This document shows positions 25,849 to 33,682 of a stretch of DNA of 64,000 nt, one piece after another (position 1 is the stretch's first letter; the number at the start of each line of letters is the position of its first letter). This DNA is from JACMLD01 sp044227095 (GTDB lineage Bacteria > Bacteroidota > Bacteroidia > Chitinophagales > Chitinophagaceae), in NCBI GenBank assembly GCA_044227095.1, contig JBGAFV010000001.1:2480001-2544000 (forward strand), given 5' to 3'. Below the pieces are notes generated by a model, which saw only the letters and a program-made list of their open reading frames with translations, made no database searches and was not told the DNA's origin. The position numbers and the translations under genes are program-made.

Positions 25849-26721
25849 ATGATTATGGACAATGAGCAACACCCTTCAAATAATCCGGAAAAGTTCAGTA
25901 ATGATCCAAAGGAAAACCTGCGGATAGAAAACGAGATCCTGCGCATTAGAATAAAAACAGAATTAGGGGGCGAATATGAAAGCGATGAAAACCTGCCGCC
26001 CGAACTGGAAAATGAATTCCTGAAAAATATACTTGCTTTTGAGCACCGCTACTCAAAAATAAAAATGGTAAAGATTGCGGATTTACTGGGCAATCCTACT
26101 GTAATAAAAGCAGCAAAACTTGATGATGCGGCTATCGCTTCTGCGTATGAAGTGCTTGAAGAACTGCTTGCGCAAAAAAATATTGTGGTTGAATTTACTA
26201 AACCACGTGATGATCGTTTTAAATATCGCTTTATAACTGAAGAATTGTTTGAGCATGAAACAGACGATATGGAAGTGCCGGGCATGACCAAATATTTTAA
26301 TTACGAGGAATTTCACCCAGACCATGAGGCAGAGATAAAAGAATACGCCATTAAATTTTTAGCAGATTGGTTTGTGCGTAAAACCGATGCAGCAAAATGG
26401 TATTTAGACGATAAGTTTATACAACCCGATGGACAAACTTTTACAAAAGATGAAATGATTTCTTCTTTTAAAAAAGTATTTGCGGCCTATATTGCTTTTG
26501 AAGATTGCGGTTATACAATGGATGACGTGCATTTTGATTTAAAAACTAATGCTATGGAAGGAGACGAAGGAATGGGTTTTGCAGAAGGAATGGTGAAGTA
26601 TACCGCGGTGCTTGAAAACGGCGAAAAGAAATTTGTAGAAGGGCCGTTTAAATTTTATTTCTCACGCAGCTATGGACGCTGGCGCATTTTCTTTTTTTAT
26701 CTTACCGGTTTTAATTCATAA
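25849..26721 (+). CDS. Conserved-looking protein of unknown function, NTF2-like C-terminal half
   Basis: 290 residues from ATG 25849; a second ATG at 25855 is equally possible. The N-terminal third is acidic and helical (NLRIENEILRIRIKTELGGE). Residues about 165-290 (EIKEYAIKFLADWFVRKTDA, then alternating strands ending FYFSRSYGRWRIFFFYLTGF) have the helix-then-sheet pattern of NTF2/SnoaL-like folds. I do not recognise the family and assign no function. It is 5 nt before the TTG start of the flavoprotein gene and is likely co-transcribed with it. Confidence 0.7.
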   Translation: MIMDNEQHPSNNPEKFSNDPKENLRIENEILRIRIKTELGGEYESDENLPPELENEFLKNILAFEHRYSKIKMVKIADLLGNPTVIKAAKLDDAAIASAYEVLEELLAQKNIVVEFTKPRDDRFKYRFITEELFEHETDDMEVPGMTKYFNYEEFHPDHEAEIKEYAIKFLADWFVRKTDAAKWYLDDKFIQPDGQTFTKDEMISSFKKVFAAYIAFEDCGYTMDDVHFDLKTNAMEGDEGMGFAEGMVKYTAVLENGEKKFVEGPFKFYFSRSYGRWRIFFFYLTGFNS

Positions 26722-26725
26722 TACT

Positions 26726-27997
26726 TTGCCTGTTTCAAAAAAACGTTTAGTGGTGATCGGTGGTGGCGCTGCCGGTTTTTTTTGTGCTGTTAATGCTGCA
26801 AGATTAAATCCTTCTCTTGAAGTTATTATACTTGAAAAAAGCAATAAGTTATTAAGCAAGGTTAGCATTAGCGGTGGAGGACGTTGCAACGTTACGCATG
26901 CCTGTTTTGAAATAGCCGAAATGATTAAGAAATATCCACGCGGCGCCAATTTTGTAAAAAAATCTTTCCATCATTTTTTTACAACAGATACGATTAAATG
27001 GTTTGAAGAAAGAGGTGTGAAGTTGAAAACAGAAGCAGATGGACGAATGTTTCCGGTTAGCAATTCATCACAAACTATTATTGATTGCCTGATGCAGGAA
27101 GCAAACAAGTTTGGAATTGTTATAATGAAGAATACTGAAGTAAAGGACGTGAGGCGAGAGGCGACGGGCAGGAGAGAAGAAAAATTTATTTTAGAGATTG
27201 CATCTACAGCAAATCCGACATCCGACATCCGACATCAAACTTCAGACTACCTCTGTATTGCAAGCGGTGGTTATCCAAAATCATCAATGTTTGAATGGGT
27301 GAAAACAACAGGTCATAGCATTGAAGAACCTGTTCCATCCTTGTTTACGTTTAACATGCCAGGCAATGAAATAACAACATTGATGGGTATTAGCGTAGAA
27401 AATGTAAAAGTAAAAATTGCAGGGTCGAAACTTGAAAGCAACGGCCCATTACTAATTACACATTGGGGATTGAGCGGTCCCGCTATTTTAAAGTTAAGCG
27501 CATGGGGAGCAAGGGAATTTGCAGCAGGTAAATATGAATTAACTGCTATTGTAAACTGGTTGCCGGCTTATAACGAACAAACATTGCGAACACAGTTTGA
27601 ACAATTGCGTTTTGAAATAGCAGCGCAAAAGATGATCAATAGAAACCCTTTCGGTTTGCCATCACGTTTGTGGGAATTTTTTTTAAAACAAGCCGGAGTA
27701 AAAGAAGAAATGCGTTGGGCTGATTTATCTGCAGCATTGCAGAATAAACTGATAAAAATTTTATGTGTCTGTGAATATGCAGTGAAAGGCAAAACAACTT
27801 TTAAAGAAGAATTTGTAACAGCAGGTGGCATAAAATTAAATGAAGTTGATGCCAATACAATGATGAGCAAACTGGTTCCCAACCTGTTTTTTGCCGGAGA
27901 AATTCTTGATGTAGATGGCGTTACCGGCGGCTTTAATTTTCAACATGCATGGACAAGTGGATGGGTGGCTGCAAAATCAATTAGTAATAGCGTATAG
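26726..27997 (+). CDS. BaiN/YhiN-type NAD(P)/FAD-dependent oxidoreductase
   Basis: 423 residues from TTG 26726 (read MPVSKKRLVVIGGGAAGFFC). An ATG at 26672 lies inside the upstream gene in another frame and adds non-homologous residues. The dinucleotide-binding GGGAAG is at residues 12-17, SGGGRCNVTHAC is the family signature, and GEILDVDGVTGGFNFQHAWT is the C-terminal FAD motif. Members are HI0933-like flavoproteins of poorly defined function; one clostridial member reduces bile-acid intermediates. Residues about 141-175 are unusual: the DNA carries two 7-nt-period arrays (27145-27250) encoding RREATGRREEK and PTSDIRHQTSDY, where relatives have a short loop. The frame stays open. Confidence 0.9.
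   Translation: MPVSKKRLVVIGGGAAGFFCAVNAARLNPSLEVIILEKSNKLLSKVSISGGGRCNVTHACFEIAEMIKKYPRGANFVKKSFHHFFTTDTIKWFEERGVKLKTEADGRMFPVSNSSQTIIDCLMQEANKFGIVIMKNTEVKDVRREATGRREEKFILEIASTANPTSDIRHQTSDYLCIASGGYPKSSMFEWVKTTGHSIEEPVPSLFTFNMPGNEITTLMGISVENVKVKIAGSKLESNGPLLITHWGLSGPAILKLSAWGAREFAAGKYELTAIVNWLPAYNEQTLRTQFEQLRFEIAAQKMINRNPFGLPSRLWEFFLKQAGVKEEMRWADLSAALQNKLIKILCVCEYAVKGKTTFKEEFVTAGGIKLNEVDANTMMSKLVPNLFFAGEILDVDGVTGGFNFQHAWTSGWVAAKSISNSV
27145..27250 (+). repeat. 7-nt-period arrays inside the flavoprotein coding sequence
   Basis: GAGGCGA, GAGGCGA, CGGGCAG, GAGAGAA (27151-27178), then after a 35-nt gap TCCGACA x3, TCAAACT, TCAGACT (27214-27248). The period is 7 in both. The style matches the intergenic arrays but the units are a different family. 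The insert keeps the reading frame. Confidence 0.78.
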
Positions 27998-28116
27998 GAC
28001 CGTCGCCCAAAGTGTTGCCGGTGAATGGATTGCGACGCAAGGATGATGCCCAAAGTTCCTGCCGTTGGTAGCCAAAAAACCTCCTCAAAAAAGGCTATAA
28101 AACCCTCGTTTTACTG

Positions 28117-28124
28117 TATCTTTG
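28117..28124 (+). promoter_or_regulatory. -7 promoter element of rpsA
   Basis: TATCTTTG matches TAnnTTTG and lies 32 nt before the rpsA ATG. No exact TTTG is found at the -33 position. Confidence 0.6.
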
Positions 28125-28156
28125 CTGCCCCGAAATAAAACCATCGGGAATATATC

Positions 28157-30076
28157 ATGTTTCAAAATTTTATTGTTAAACAACTAAACGCTGATGCACA
28201 GGGACCGGCTGCAGAAACTACTGCAGAAGTTACAGCGACAACAAAAGCACCTGCATTTGTGCCAGCACCTCAAACGGCACATGATGATTTTGACTGGAGC
28301 ATTGACAAACGCAATGTTTCTTCTTACAGCAAAGAGGAAAATGAAAAGTACAACAAAGTGTATGATAACACTTTTGTACAAATTACTGATGGCACTTTAA
28401 TTAAAGGTGCTGTTGTAGGATTAACTAAAACAGATGTTGTTTTAAACATCGGTTTTAAAAGTGACGGTTTGATTTCTCTGAATGAATTCCGCGATTTGCA
28501 GAACCTGAAAATAGGTGATGAAGTGGAAGTAATGGTAGTAGAAAAAGAAGACCGCGAAGGTAACCTTAACCTTAGCCGCAAACAGGCCCGCACTACACGT
28601 GCATGGGAAAGAATTGTGGAAGTTCACAAAACTGGCGAGGTTATTACAGGTACTGTTACAAGCAAAACCAAAGGTGGTTTGATTGTAGACGTATTTGGTA
28701 TGGAAACATTCTTGCCAGGTTCTCAGATAGACGTGAAACCTGTAACTGACTATGATCAGTTTGTTGGTAAAACAATGGAGTTTAAGGTTGTTAAGGTTAA
28801 CGAGACAATTAAGAACGCTGTTGTATCTCACAAAGCACTTATTGAAAGCGATATTGAAGCACAACGTGCAGAGATAATGAGCAAACTTGAAAAAGGCCAG
28901 GTATTGGAAGGAACCATTAAAAACATCACCGACTTTGGTGCGTTTATGGATCTTGGTGGCTTAGACGGTTTGTTATACATCACCGATATTTCATGGGGAC
29001 GTATTTCTCACCCAACTGAAGTACTGAAACTTGATCAGAAACTGAAAGTGGTGGTACTTGATTTTGATGATGAGAAAAAACGCATCAGCCTTGGCTTGAA
29101 ACAACTGACCCCGCATCCTTGGGATATTCTTCCTGAGAATGTAAAAGAAGGTGAAGTAGTAGAAGGTAAAGTGGTGAACATTGAAGATTACGGTGCATTT
29201 TTGGAAATACAGCCAGGTGTTGAAGGACTTGTTCACGTAAGTGAAATTACATGGGCCAACACGCCGGTAAATGCAAAAGAATTCTTTAAACTGGGCGATG
29301 TTCATAAAGCAAAAGTGGTAACGCTTGATAAAGACGCACGTAAAATGAGTCTTTCTATCAAACAACTGAGCGAAGATCCATGGAGCACTATTGAAACAAC
29401 GTTCCCGGAAGGAAGCCGTCACAGCGGCCTGGTAAAAAACATTACACCTTACGGTGTGTTTGTTGAACTGGCAACTGGCATTGGTGGCATGATCCACATC
29501 AGCGACCTAAGCTGGCTGAAACGCTTTAACCACCCAAGTGAATACACTAAAGTTGGTGAGCGTATTGACGTAAAAATTCTTGGAATAGATAAAGAAAACC
29601 GCAAACTGCAGTTGGGCCACAAACAACTGGAAGAAGATCCCTGGAATGCATTGCAGGATACATTTGCTGTTGGAACTGTTCATGAAGGACTGGTTACACG
29701 CAAAGATGATAAAGGTGCATTGGTTCAGTTGCCTTATGGTCTTGAAGGTTTTGTTCCTAACCGTCACCTGAACAAGGAAGATGGCAAACAAGTACAGGCC
29801 GATGAAACTGCACAGTTTGTAGTAATTGAATTTGATCGCAACGAAAAGAGAATCGTTTTATCTCACACACGTATCTGGGAACAGGTAAAAGCTGAAGAGA
29901 AAGAAGCGGTAAGAAAAGAAGCAAGGGTAGAAGCAGATCAAACCAAGAAGGCTGTGAAGAACATTCAGAGTAAAGTAGAAAAAACTACTTTGGGCGATTT
30001 GGGTGTACTTGCGGAGCTGAAGAAGAAAATGGAAGGTGGCGATAGCAGCGATGCAGCAGCAGAAGAAACTAAATAA
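28157..30076 (+). CDS. rpsA: 30S ribosomal protein S1
   Basis: 639 residues (E. coli 557). Six S1 OB-fold repeats run from about residue 75 to 590. The last four show the classic GxVxNIxxFGAFxxL pattern, e.g. GTIKNITDFGAFMDLGGLDG and GKVVNIEDYGAFLEIQPGVE. An Ala/Thr/Pro-rich N-terminal extension of about 45 residues and a charged helical tail (KAEEKEAVRKEARVEADQTK) are typical of Bacteroidota S1. S1 delivers mRNA to the 30S subunit; in this phylum it is thought to favour A-rich leaders over Shine-Dalgarno pairing. It is a monocistronic unit with its own promoter and terminator. Confidence 0.97.
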   Translation: MFQNFIVKQLNADAQGPAAETTAEVTATTKAPAFVPAPQTAHDDFDWSIDKRNVSSYSKEENEKYNKVYDNTFVQITDGTLIKGAVVGLTKTDVVLNIGFKSDGLISLNEFRDLQNLKIGDEVEVMVVEKEDREGNLNLSRKQARTTRAWERIVEVHKTGEVITGTVTSKTKGGLIVDVFGMETFLPGSQIDVKPVTDYDQFVGKTMEFKVVKVNETIKNAVVSHKALIESDIEAQRAEIMSKLEKGQVLEGTIKNITDFGAFMDLGGLDGLLYITDISWGRISHPTEVLKLDQKLKVVVLDFDDEKKRISLGLKQLTPHPWDILPENVKEGEVVEGKVVNIEDYGAFLEIQPGVEGLVHVSEITWANTPVNAKEFFKLGDVHKAKVVTLDKDARKMSLSIKQLSEDPWSTIETTFPEGSRHSGLVKNITPYGVFVELATGIGGMIHISDLSWLKRFNHPSEYTKVGERIDVKILGIDKENRKLQLGHKQLEEDPWNALQDTFAVGTVHEGLVTRKDDKGALVQLPYGLEGFVPNRHLNKEDGKQVQADETAQFVVIEFDRNEKRIVLSHTRIWEQVKAEEKEAVRKEARVEADQTKKAVKNIQSKVEKTTLGDLGVLAELKKKMEGGDSSDAAAEETK

Positions 30077-30096
30077 GTTTTTTCGAAATAAAAGAA

Positions 30097-30130
30097 AAAG
30101 CGCTCCGTGCAAACGGGGCGTTTTTTTTTG
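30097..30130 (+). terminator. rpsA terminator
   Basis: CGCTCCGT (30101-30108) and ACGGGGCG (30113-30120) pair with one G-T wobble across a GCAA loop, followed by nine T. Confidence 0.88.
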
Positions 30131-30136
30131 CCACTA

Positions 30137-30170
30137 CCTCACCCCCGGCCCCTCTCCACGGTGTGGCGGG
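30137..30170 (+). repeat. GC-rich repeat at left edge of accessory region
   Basis: CCTCACCCCCGGCCCCTC (30137-30154) is the exact inverted copy of GAGGGGCCGGGGGTGAGG at 34357-34374. It is followed by TCCACGGTGTGGCGGG. These GC-rich tracts stand out against the AT-rich background and bracket about 4.2 kb of accessory sequence. Confidence 0.75.
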
Positions 30171-30290
30171 CCATAACAACTAATAAGGGACAAGGGGTTG
30201 CGTTGAGAATACTTGTTGCCTAATTAGCTGATTGTGATTAATCCCCATGAATTTAAAGTGTATTTAGACCAAAGATTATGTTCTCAGCTA

Positions 30291-30866
30291 CTATTGGGGC
30301 TTATCTTCTGAATCGTCACCAAGCAAACCTAAATTACTCTTTAACTGAACCGTTAAAAGTCTGTTTACTTCAATCCCGCTTTGATAAAGATTTATCTTTA
30401 ATTTCCGATACTCAGAATCAGACTGATATTGATTTTCATGCCCCTCAGGATAATAAAACCGCTGGATATTTACCTGCTTCAAATCTCCATAACCAAGATG
30501 CAGAGCCATCTCAGATAATAACTCAACGCGAAGCAATTCCCAATTCTTTTCAGCATTCGCCTGCGTCTTATTACCATAAGAATCATAAAGCGTACGCCAT
30601 GCCAAAAGAACTTTTGTTGTATCCTGAAATACAACATCAATCTTGTTTAAGCCTCCTACAAAATCATAGTGAAGAGGAGAGCCTCTTAATGAGAATAGTA
30701 ACAGGAAAAGATTACGTTTAGCCCTGTCCTTTTCTTGCTCATTGGTTAAACTACCTCCCTTTATAACTGCCTCAATTGGAGATTTTCGGATATAATAAAT
30801 CGTTACGATTAATATAAGAAAATAAGGGAGCCAATAAAAAAAGAGTTGAAAATAATCTGATTTCAT
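30291..30866 (-). CDS. DUF6680-like membrane-anchored protein
   Basis: 191 residues from ATG 30866. One N-terminal membrane helix (FFYWLPYFLILIVTIYYI) is followed by a cytoplasmic domain with RNLFLLLFSLRGSPLHYDFV, GLNKIDVVFQ and VLLAWRTLYD. This arrangement (conserved Arg-Gly-x-Pro, then Asn-x-Ile-Asp-x-x-Phe) fits what I know as DUF6680; no function is known. The antisense frame on the plus strand is open for 147 codons but is not protein-like. It is divergent from the transposase with only 33 nt between start codons, so the two share a regulatory region. It could be a passenger gene of the insertion element. Confidence 0.72.
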   Translation of the reverse strand: MKSDYFQLFFYWLPYFLILIVTIYYIRKSPIEAVIKGGSLTNEQEKDRAKRNLFLLLFSLRGSPLHYDFVGGLNKIDVVFQDTTKVLLAWRTLYDSYGNKTQANAEKNWELLRVELLSEMALHLGYGDLKQVNIQRFYYPEGHENQYQSDSEYRKLKINLYQSGIEVNRLLTVQLKSNLGLLGDDSEDKPQ

Positions 30867-30899
30867 ATAAGTTGTTTTGAATATACTAAATATACAATT
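30867..30899. promoter_or_regulatory. Shared divergent promoter region, DUF6680-like gene / transposase
   Basis: Only 33 nt separate the two start codons. The tract is AT-rich (GAATATACTAAATATACAAT), so both promoters must overlap the opposite coding regions or each other. I see no exact TAnnTTTG. Confidence 0.4.
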
Positions 30900-32042
30900 A
30901 TGTTCGCAAATCTTAGAGAGTTGATATTAAGCCTGCCAGATGAATCTACATGCCGCAAATACCTGATAGAACAGCGTTGGAATGGTAAGCCTGTTTGCCC
31001 TCATTGTGGCTGTGATAGATCTTATGTAATTGAGAACGGTAAGAAACTTAAGTGCGCAAATAAAGAGTGCTATAAAAAGTATAGCTGCACCGTAGGAACA
31101 ATATTTGAGGCTTCTAATATCCCTTTGGTGAAATGGTTTACAGCTATCTATTTAATAACAGCACATAAGAAAGGCATTTCATCTTATCAATTAGGTAAGG
31201 ATATTGGGATCAGTCAAAAATCAGCATGGTTTGTACTGCACAGGATTAGGGAACTAATGAGAGTTAAACAGCCTGTTAAGCTGGATAATATTGTGGAAGT
31301 GGATGAAACATACATTGGTGGTAAAATAGGCAATATGAGCAAATCAAAACGTAAATACTTGCGGGAAAACGAAATGATTGGCACTATTAAAACTGGCGTA
31401 ATGGGATTAGTGGAAAGAGGTGGGGAATTACGGCTGGTGCAAATCAACCAAAACACTGATATAATCAGTATGCAAACCGTTGTAAAGAATAATGTAGATA
31501 AGGATGCAGTATTGATTACTGACAGCCATTCAAGCTATACAGGGCTTGCCAATACCTTTACAGCCCATGAGACAGTAAACCATAGTGAGGATGAATATGT
31601 TCGGGAAAAAGTATTTCATACCAATACCATTGAAGGGGCGTTTTCATTGCTTAAACGTGGCGTTATTGGCATCTATCACCAAATCACACCTAAACACCTT
31701 TCCCGCTATTGTGATGAATTTACCTATAGATACAATAGCCGTAAAATAAAGGACGCTGAACGCTTTACAATTTCGTTACGTAACGTGGAAGGCAGGCTAA
31801 CATATAAACAGCTTGTGGCATTACCACAGCCAGTTTACAAGCCTAAAGCCACCAAACCAAGCCAAGCTATGCAGCCTTATGAAACACGCGCATTAGTGCA
31901 AATGAAGGACGGTGAGATAATATGCCAGTTTACGAGCATCCGCGAAGCCTCCAAACTGACAGGGATAGGCAGGAATATGATTTGGAGAGTCCTAAAAGGC
32001 GAGAGAAAGACCAGCCACGGTTATGAGTGGAAATATTTGTAA
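30900..32042 (+). CDS. IS1595-family (ISXO2-like) transposase with NUMOD1-like C-terminal domain
   Basis: 380 residues. Zinc ribbon: Cys33-x2-Cys36 and Cys52-x4-Cys57 (CPHCG, KCANKEC). The DDE-type core follows, with Asp135 in VEVDETYIGG, Asp208 in LITDSHSSY and the HTNTIEG motif (Asn242, Glu245) before SLLKRGVIGIYH. Family members usually stop soon after this core at about 310-320 residues. Here residues about 333-380 (MKDGEIICQFTSIREASKLT, then IGRNMIWRVLKGE and HGYEWKYL) look like a NUMOD1 helix-turn-helix module of homing endonucleases, including the terminal GYxWKY. The gene appears intact. I could not find terminal inverted repeats or a target duplication, so the element ends are undefined. 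Confidence 0.9.
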   Translation: MFANLRELILSLPDESTCRKYLIEQRWNGKPVCPHCGCDRSYVIENGKKLKCANKECYKKYSCTVGTIFEASNIPLVKWFTAIYLITAHKKGISSYQLGKDIGISQKSAWFVLHRIRELMRVKQPVKLDNIVEVDETYIGGKIGNMSKSKRKYLRENEMIGTIKTGVMGLVERGGELRLVQINQNTDIISMQTVVKNNVDKDAVLITDSHSSYTGLANTFTAHETVNHSEDEYVREKVFHTNTIEGAFSLLKRGVIGIYHQITPKHLSRYCDEFTYRYNSRKIKDAERFTISLRNVEGRLTYKQLVALPQPVYKPKATKPSQAMQPYETRALVQMKDGEIICQFTSIREASKLTGIGRNMIWRVLKGERKTSHGYEWKYL

Positions 32043-32050
32043 ATTGCTGC

Positions 32051-32188
32051 ATGGCCAAAGCATCCAAAAAAGCTGTCAAACCAAAGGACAAACACGATAT
32101 AACCGTTAAAACCACCCTAACGGCTGATGAACTATTTAAACTGGCTATAACTACTCCAAATAAACCTAAAAAAAAATCAAAAAGCTGA
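32051..32188 (+). CDS. Short Lys-rich ORF downstream of the transposase
   Basis: 45 codons from ATG 32051, 8 nt after the transposase stop. The product is MAKASKKAVKPKDKHDITVK, then TTLTADELFKLAITTPNKPK and KKSKS. A central acidic/hydrophobic helix TADELFKLAITTP sits between basic ends. Small ORFs with a similar ELLKLLLxTPPKK-like core accompany some IS1595 transposases in Bacteroidota, from memory. It may be an accessory DNA-binding or regulatory peptide. Its proximity to the transposase supports co-translation; its function is unknown. Confidence 0.55.
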   Translation: MAKASKKAVKPKDKHDITVKTTLTADELFKLAITTPNKPKKKSKS

Positions 32189-32451
32189 CATTAGCTATAT
32201 AACTACCTAATTTTAATTACTATAGCTATTAACCATTTTTTTGGCCAGATTTTTGATTTTTTTTGGTAGATTCAACATATATTTGTGTTTTACGCGTTAA
32301 TGCTGCGTATATTTGTTGTCCAATTTTCCTAATTAAAGCTATTAGCGCTTACCCCACAATAAGCCGTTTTAAAGGGCAAATAGCTTATGACCAACAACAA
32401 TACAGAGAAAATTTTCAGCTTATTTTATTGGAAGATCTTTTAAAAAATTGG

Positions 32452-32523
32452 AGGCCGGGGTGGGATTCGAACCCACGTTACCCTCCGTGCAAAGAAGTTA
32501 CCTAACCACTCGGTTACCCGGCC
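32452..32523 (-). tRNA. tRNA-like gene, Cys-type body with abnormal anticodon arm (UGC or GCA)
   Basis: 72 nt with a perfect 7-bp acceptor (GGCCGGG/CCCGGCC), a 3-bp D stem, T arm GTGGG-TTCGAAT-CCCAC, discriminator U and genomic CCA (32449-32451). Discriminator U73 and the 15-nt D arm match tRNA-Cys. By geometry the anticodon loop is TTTGCAC, giving UGC (Ala) at 32489-32491, over a weak stem ACTTC/GGAGG with one mismatch and one G-U. Reading the loop one base later gives Cys GCA but breaks the stem differently. It lacks G3-U70, so Ala charging is unlikely. Identity unresolved. Confidence 0.75.
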
Positions 32524-32544
32524 AGCCAATAATTTGAAATAAAA

Positions 32545-32616
32545 TACCCCCGTCAGGAATCGGACCTGAATCTCGAACTTAGTAGGGACGCGTTCTATCC
32601 GTTGAACTACAGGGGC
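32545..32616 (-). tRNA. tRNA-like gene, Arg-type body with anomalous ACU anticodon loop
   Basis: 72 nt: acceptor GCCCCTG/CGGGGGT (G1-U72 wobble), D arm GTTC-AACGGATA-GAAC, T arm TCAGG-TCCGATT-CCTGA, discriminator A, and no encoded CCA. Acceptor, D and T arms resemble Bacteroidota tRNA-Arg(UCU). The anticodon arm CGTCC-CTACTAA-GTTCG pairs at only three of five positions. It would present ACU, a Ser anticodon with unmodified-type A34, rare in bacteria. It may be a decayed gene. It lies 21 nt upstream of the other tRNA on the same strand. Confidence 0.6.
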
Positions 32617-32721
32617 TATTACATTGAAAGTCGCTTTTTTAAAGGCGGCTTTTTGTGTTTTTAGCTATTAAAATGTTGATAAAACTGAAGGCAGAATTGC
32701 CTATAATAAGAGGAGATTGTT

Positions 32722-32729
32722 TATATTTG
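32722..32729 (+). promoter_or_regulatory. -7 element of a candidate small RNA
   Basis: TATATTTG matches TAnnTTTG. A TTG occurs 22 nt upstream (32697-32699), slightly beyond the optimal spacing. It points rightward, away from the tRNA genes. Confidence 0.5.
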
Positions 32730-32734
32730 TACCA

Positions 32735-32800
32735 GCACTTACTCCTAATTATTTAAATAATTCTGATGCCCGGCAATTCGACCTGCCGGGTTTTCAGTTT
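32735..32800 (+). ncRNA. Candidate ~65-nt small RNA ending in an intrinsic terminator
   Basis: A promoter-like TATATTTG is followed within about 60 nt by a perfect 7-bp GC hairpin, CCCGGCA (32769-32775) and TGCCGGG (32784-32790), then TTTTCAGTTTTAT. No ORF lies between. The start is estimated as about 6-7 nt after the -7 element. I do not recognise the RNA family. The next gene begins about 240 nt later, so this is not simply its leader. Confidence 0.5.
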
Positions 32801-33034
32801 TATATACCCATATAAAAGAACTATTTTAATTAATTACCAAATATAACCATTTTCTGTTACACAGATTTTTGGTTACTAAAGATATTATTAACAAAATCAC
32901 AGAAAACACCTAAAATGCCGAGTAATTCTACGTTTTTTACTAAAAATGTTATCTGAACTATAAAGATAGGAATAATGATTGGATAAAACGCTGGTACATA
33001 AGATTGGACCATCCCCTTTATATATGTAAAGCTC

Positions 33035-33682
33035 TTGTACTTAAGGTATAAAGTACTATCGGTTGCTTTGATATTACTTTGTAGCTTTATCTGTATGAGT
33101 AAATATATGTTTTCAGGAATTAATGATATAGGGCATTTATATGATTGTCATGAAAACATACCCTTTATTGTTCACACTATTGAAGTGGATGGGAAATCAT
33201 ATACCGGCTTCGTAAACGGCATTAAATTAGTATCTGGTGGAGATATTGAATATGGTGATTTTCACCCTCATCTAGATTTCGATTACTTTGAATCTTTTAA
33301 AATATACCCTAATAGTTTTATTGTCAAAAAAATAATTGACTTAGAATCTAATAACCCAGAAAATTCCCCATACCAAAGCATCATGTTTGGGGCTACGATT
33401 TTAAACTTAATGAATAAAAATGATTACGGATTAATAAGGAAGGCCATCCCTCAAGCATTAGAGCTTATTTTTGAAAAAATACAAGAATATCATACTGAAC
33501 ATCCCAAAATGGATTGCGCTACATCACTAAGAATTATATATGAATTGACACAAAGGTGTGAGAAATACAATAAAGCCAATATTGATAAGGTTGATGAAAA
33601 AGAACACGAACAAATTATGAAATACATACAGGAAGACTTGCTTCAAGCAATTGCTCATTTATCTTTTGAAGAAAATGCTTAG
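33035..33682 (+). CDS. Unknown protein with N-terminal membrane anchor or signal
   Basis: 215 residues from TTG 33035 (MYLRYKVLSVALILLCSFIC). An ATG at 33095 would remove the hydrophobic segment and leave 195 residues. The rest is soluble and mixed (VHTIEVDGKSYTGFVNGIKL, then a helical half with LELIFEKIQEYHTEHPKMDC). I recognise no domain. It has low GC, lies in the accessory region, and overlaps the convergent neighbour at its 3' end by 68 nt. Confidence 0.6.
   Translation: MYLRYKVLSVALILLCSFICMSKYMFSGINDIGHLYDCHENIPFIVHTIEVDGKSYTGFVNGIKLVSGGDIEYGDFHPHLDFDYFESFKIYPNSFIVKKIIDLESNNPENSPYQSIMFGATILNLMNKNDYGLIRKAIPQALELIFEKIQEYHTEHPKMDCATSLRIIYELTQRCEKYNKANIDKVDEKEHEQIMKYIQEDLLQAIAHLSFEENA

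Noticed and set aside
30278..30721. 147-codon plus-strand ORF
   Set aside because: Antisense to the DUF6680-like gene, whose translation has a clear membrane helix and conserved motif. The plus-strand product shows low-complexity His/Gln-rich text.
30180..32450. Terminal inverted repeats of the IS1595 element
   Set aside because: I compared both flanks by eye and found only weak direct similarity (ACTTGTTGCCTAATT versus ATTTGTTGTCCAATT), not inverted, so no ends are called.
32263..32505. 80-codon plus-strand ORF
   Set aside because: It overlaps the tRNA-like gene at 32452-32523 in antisense and has no recognisable protein features.
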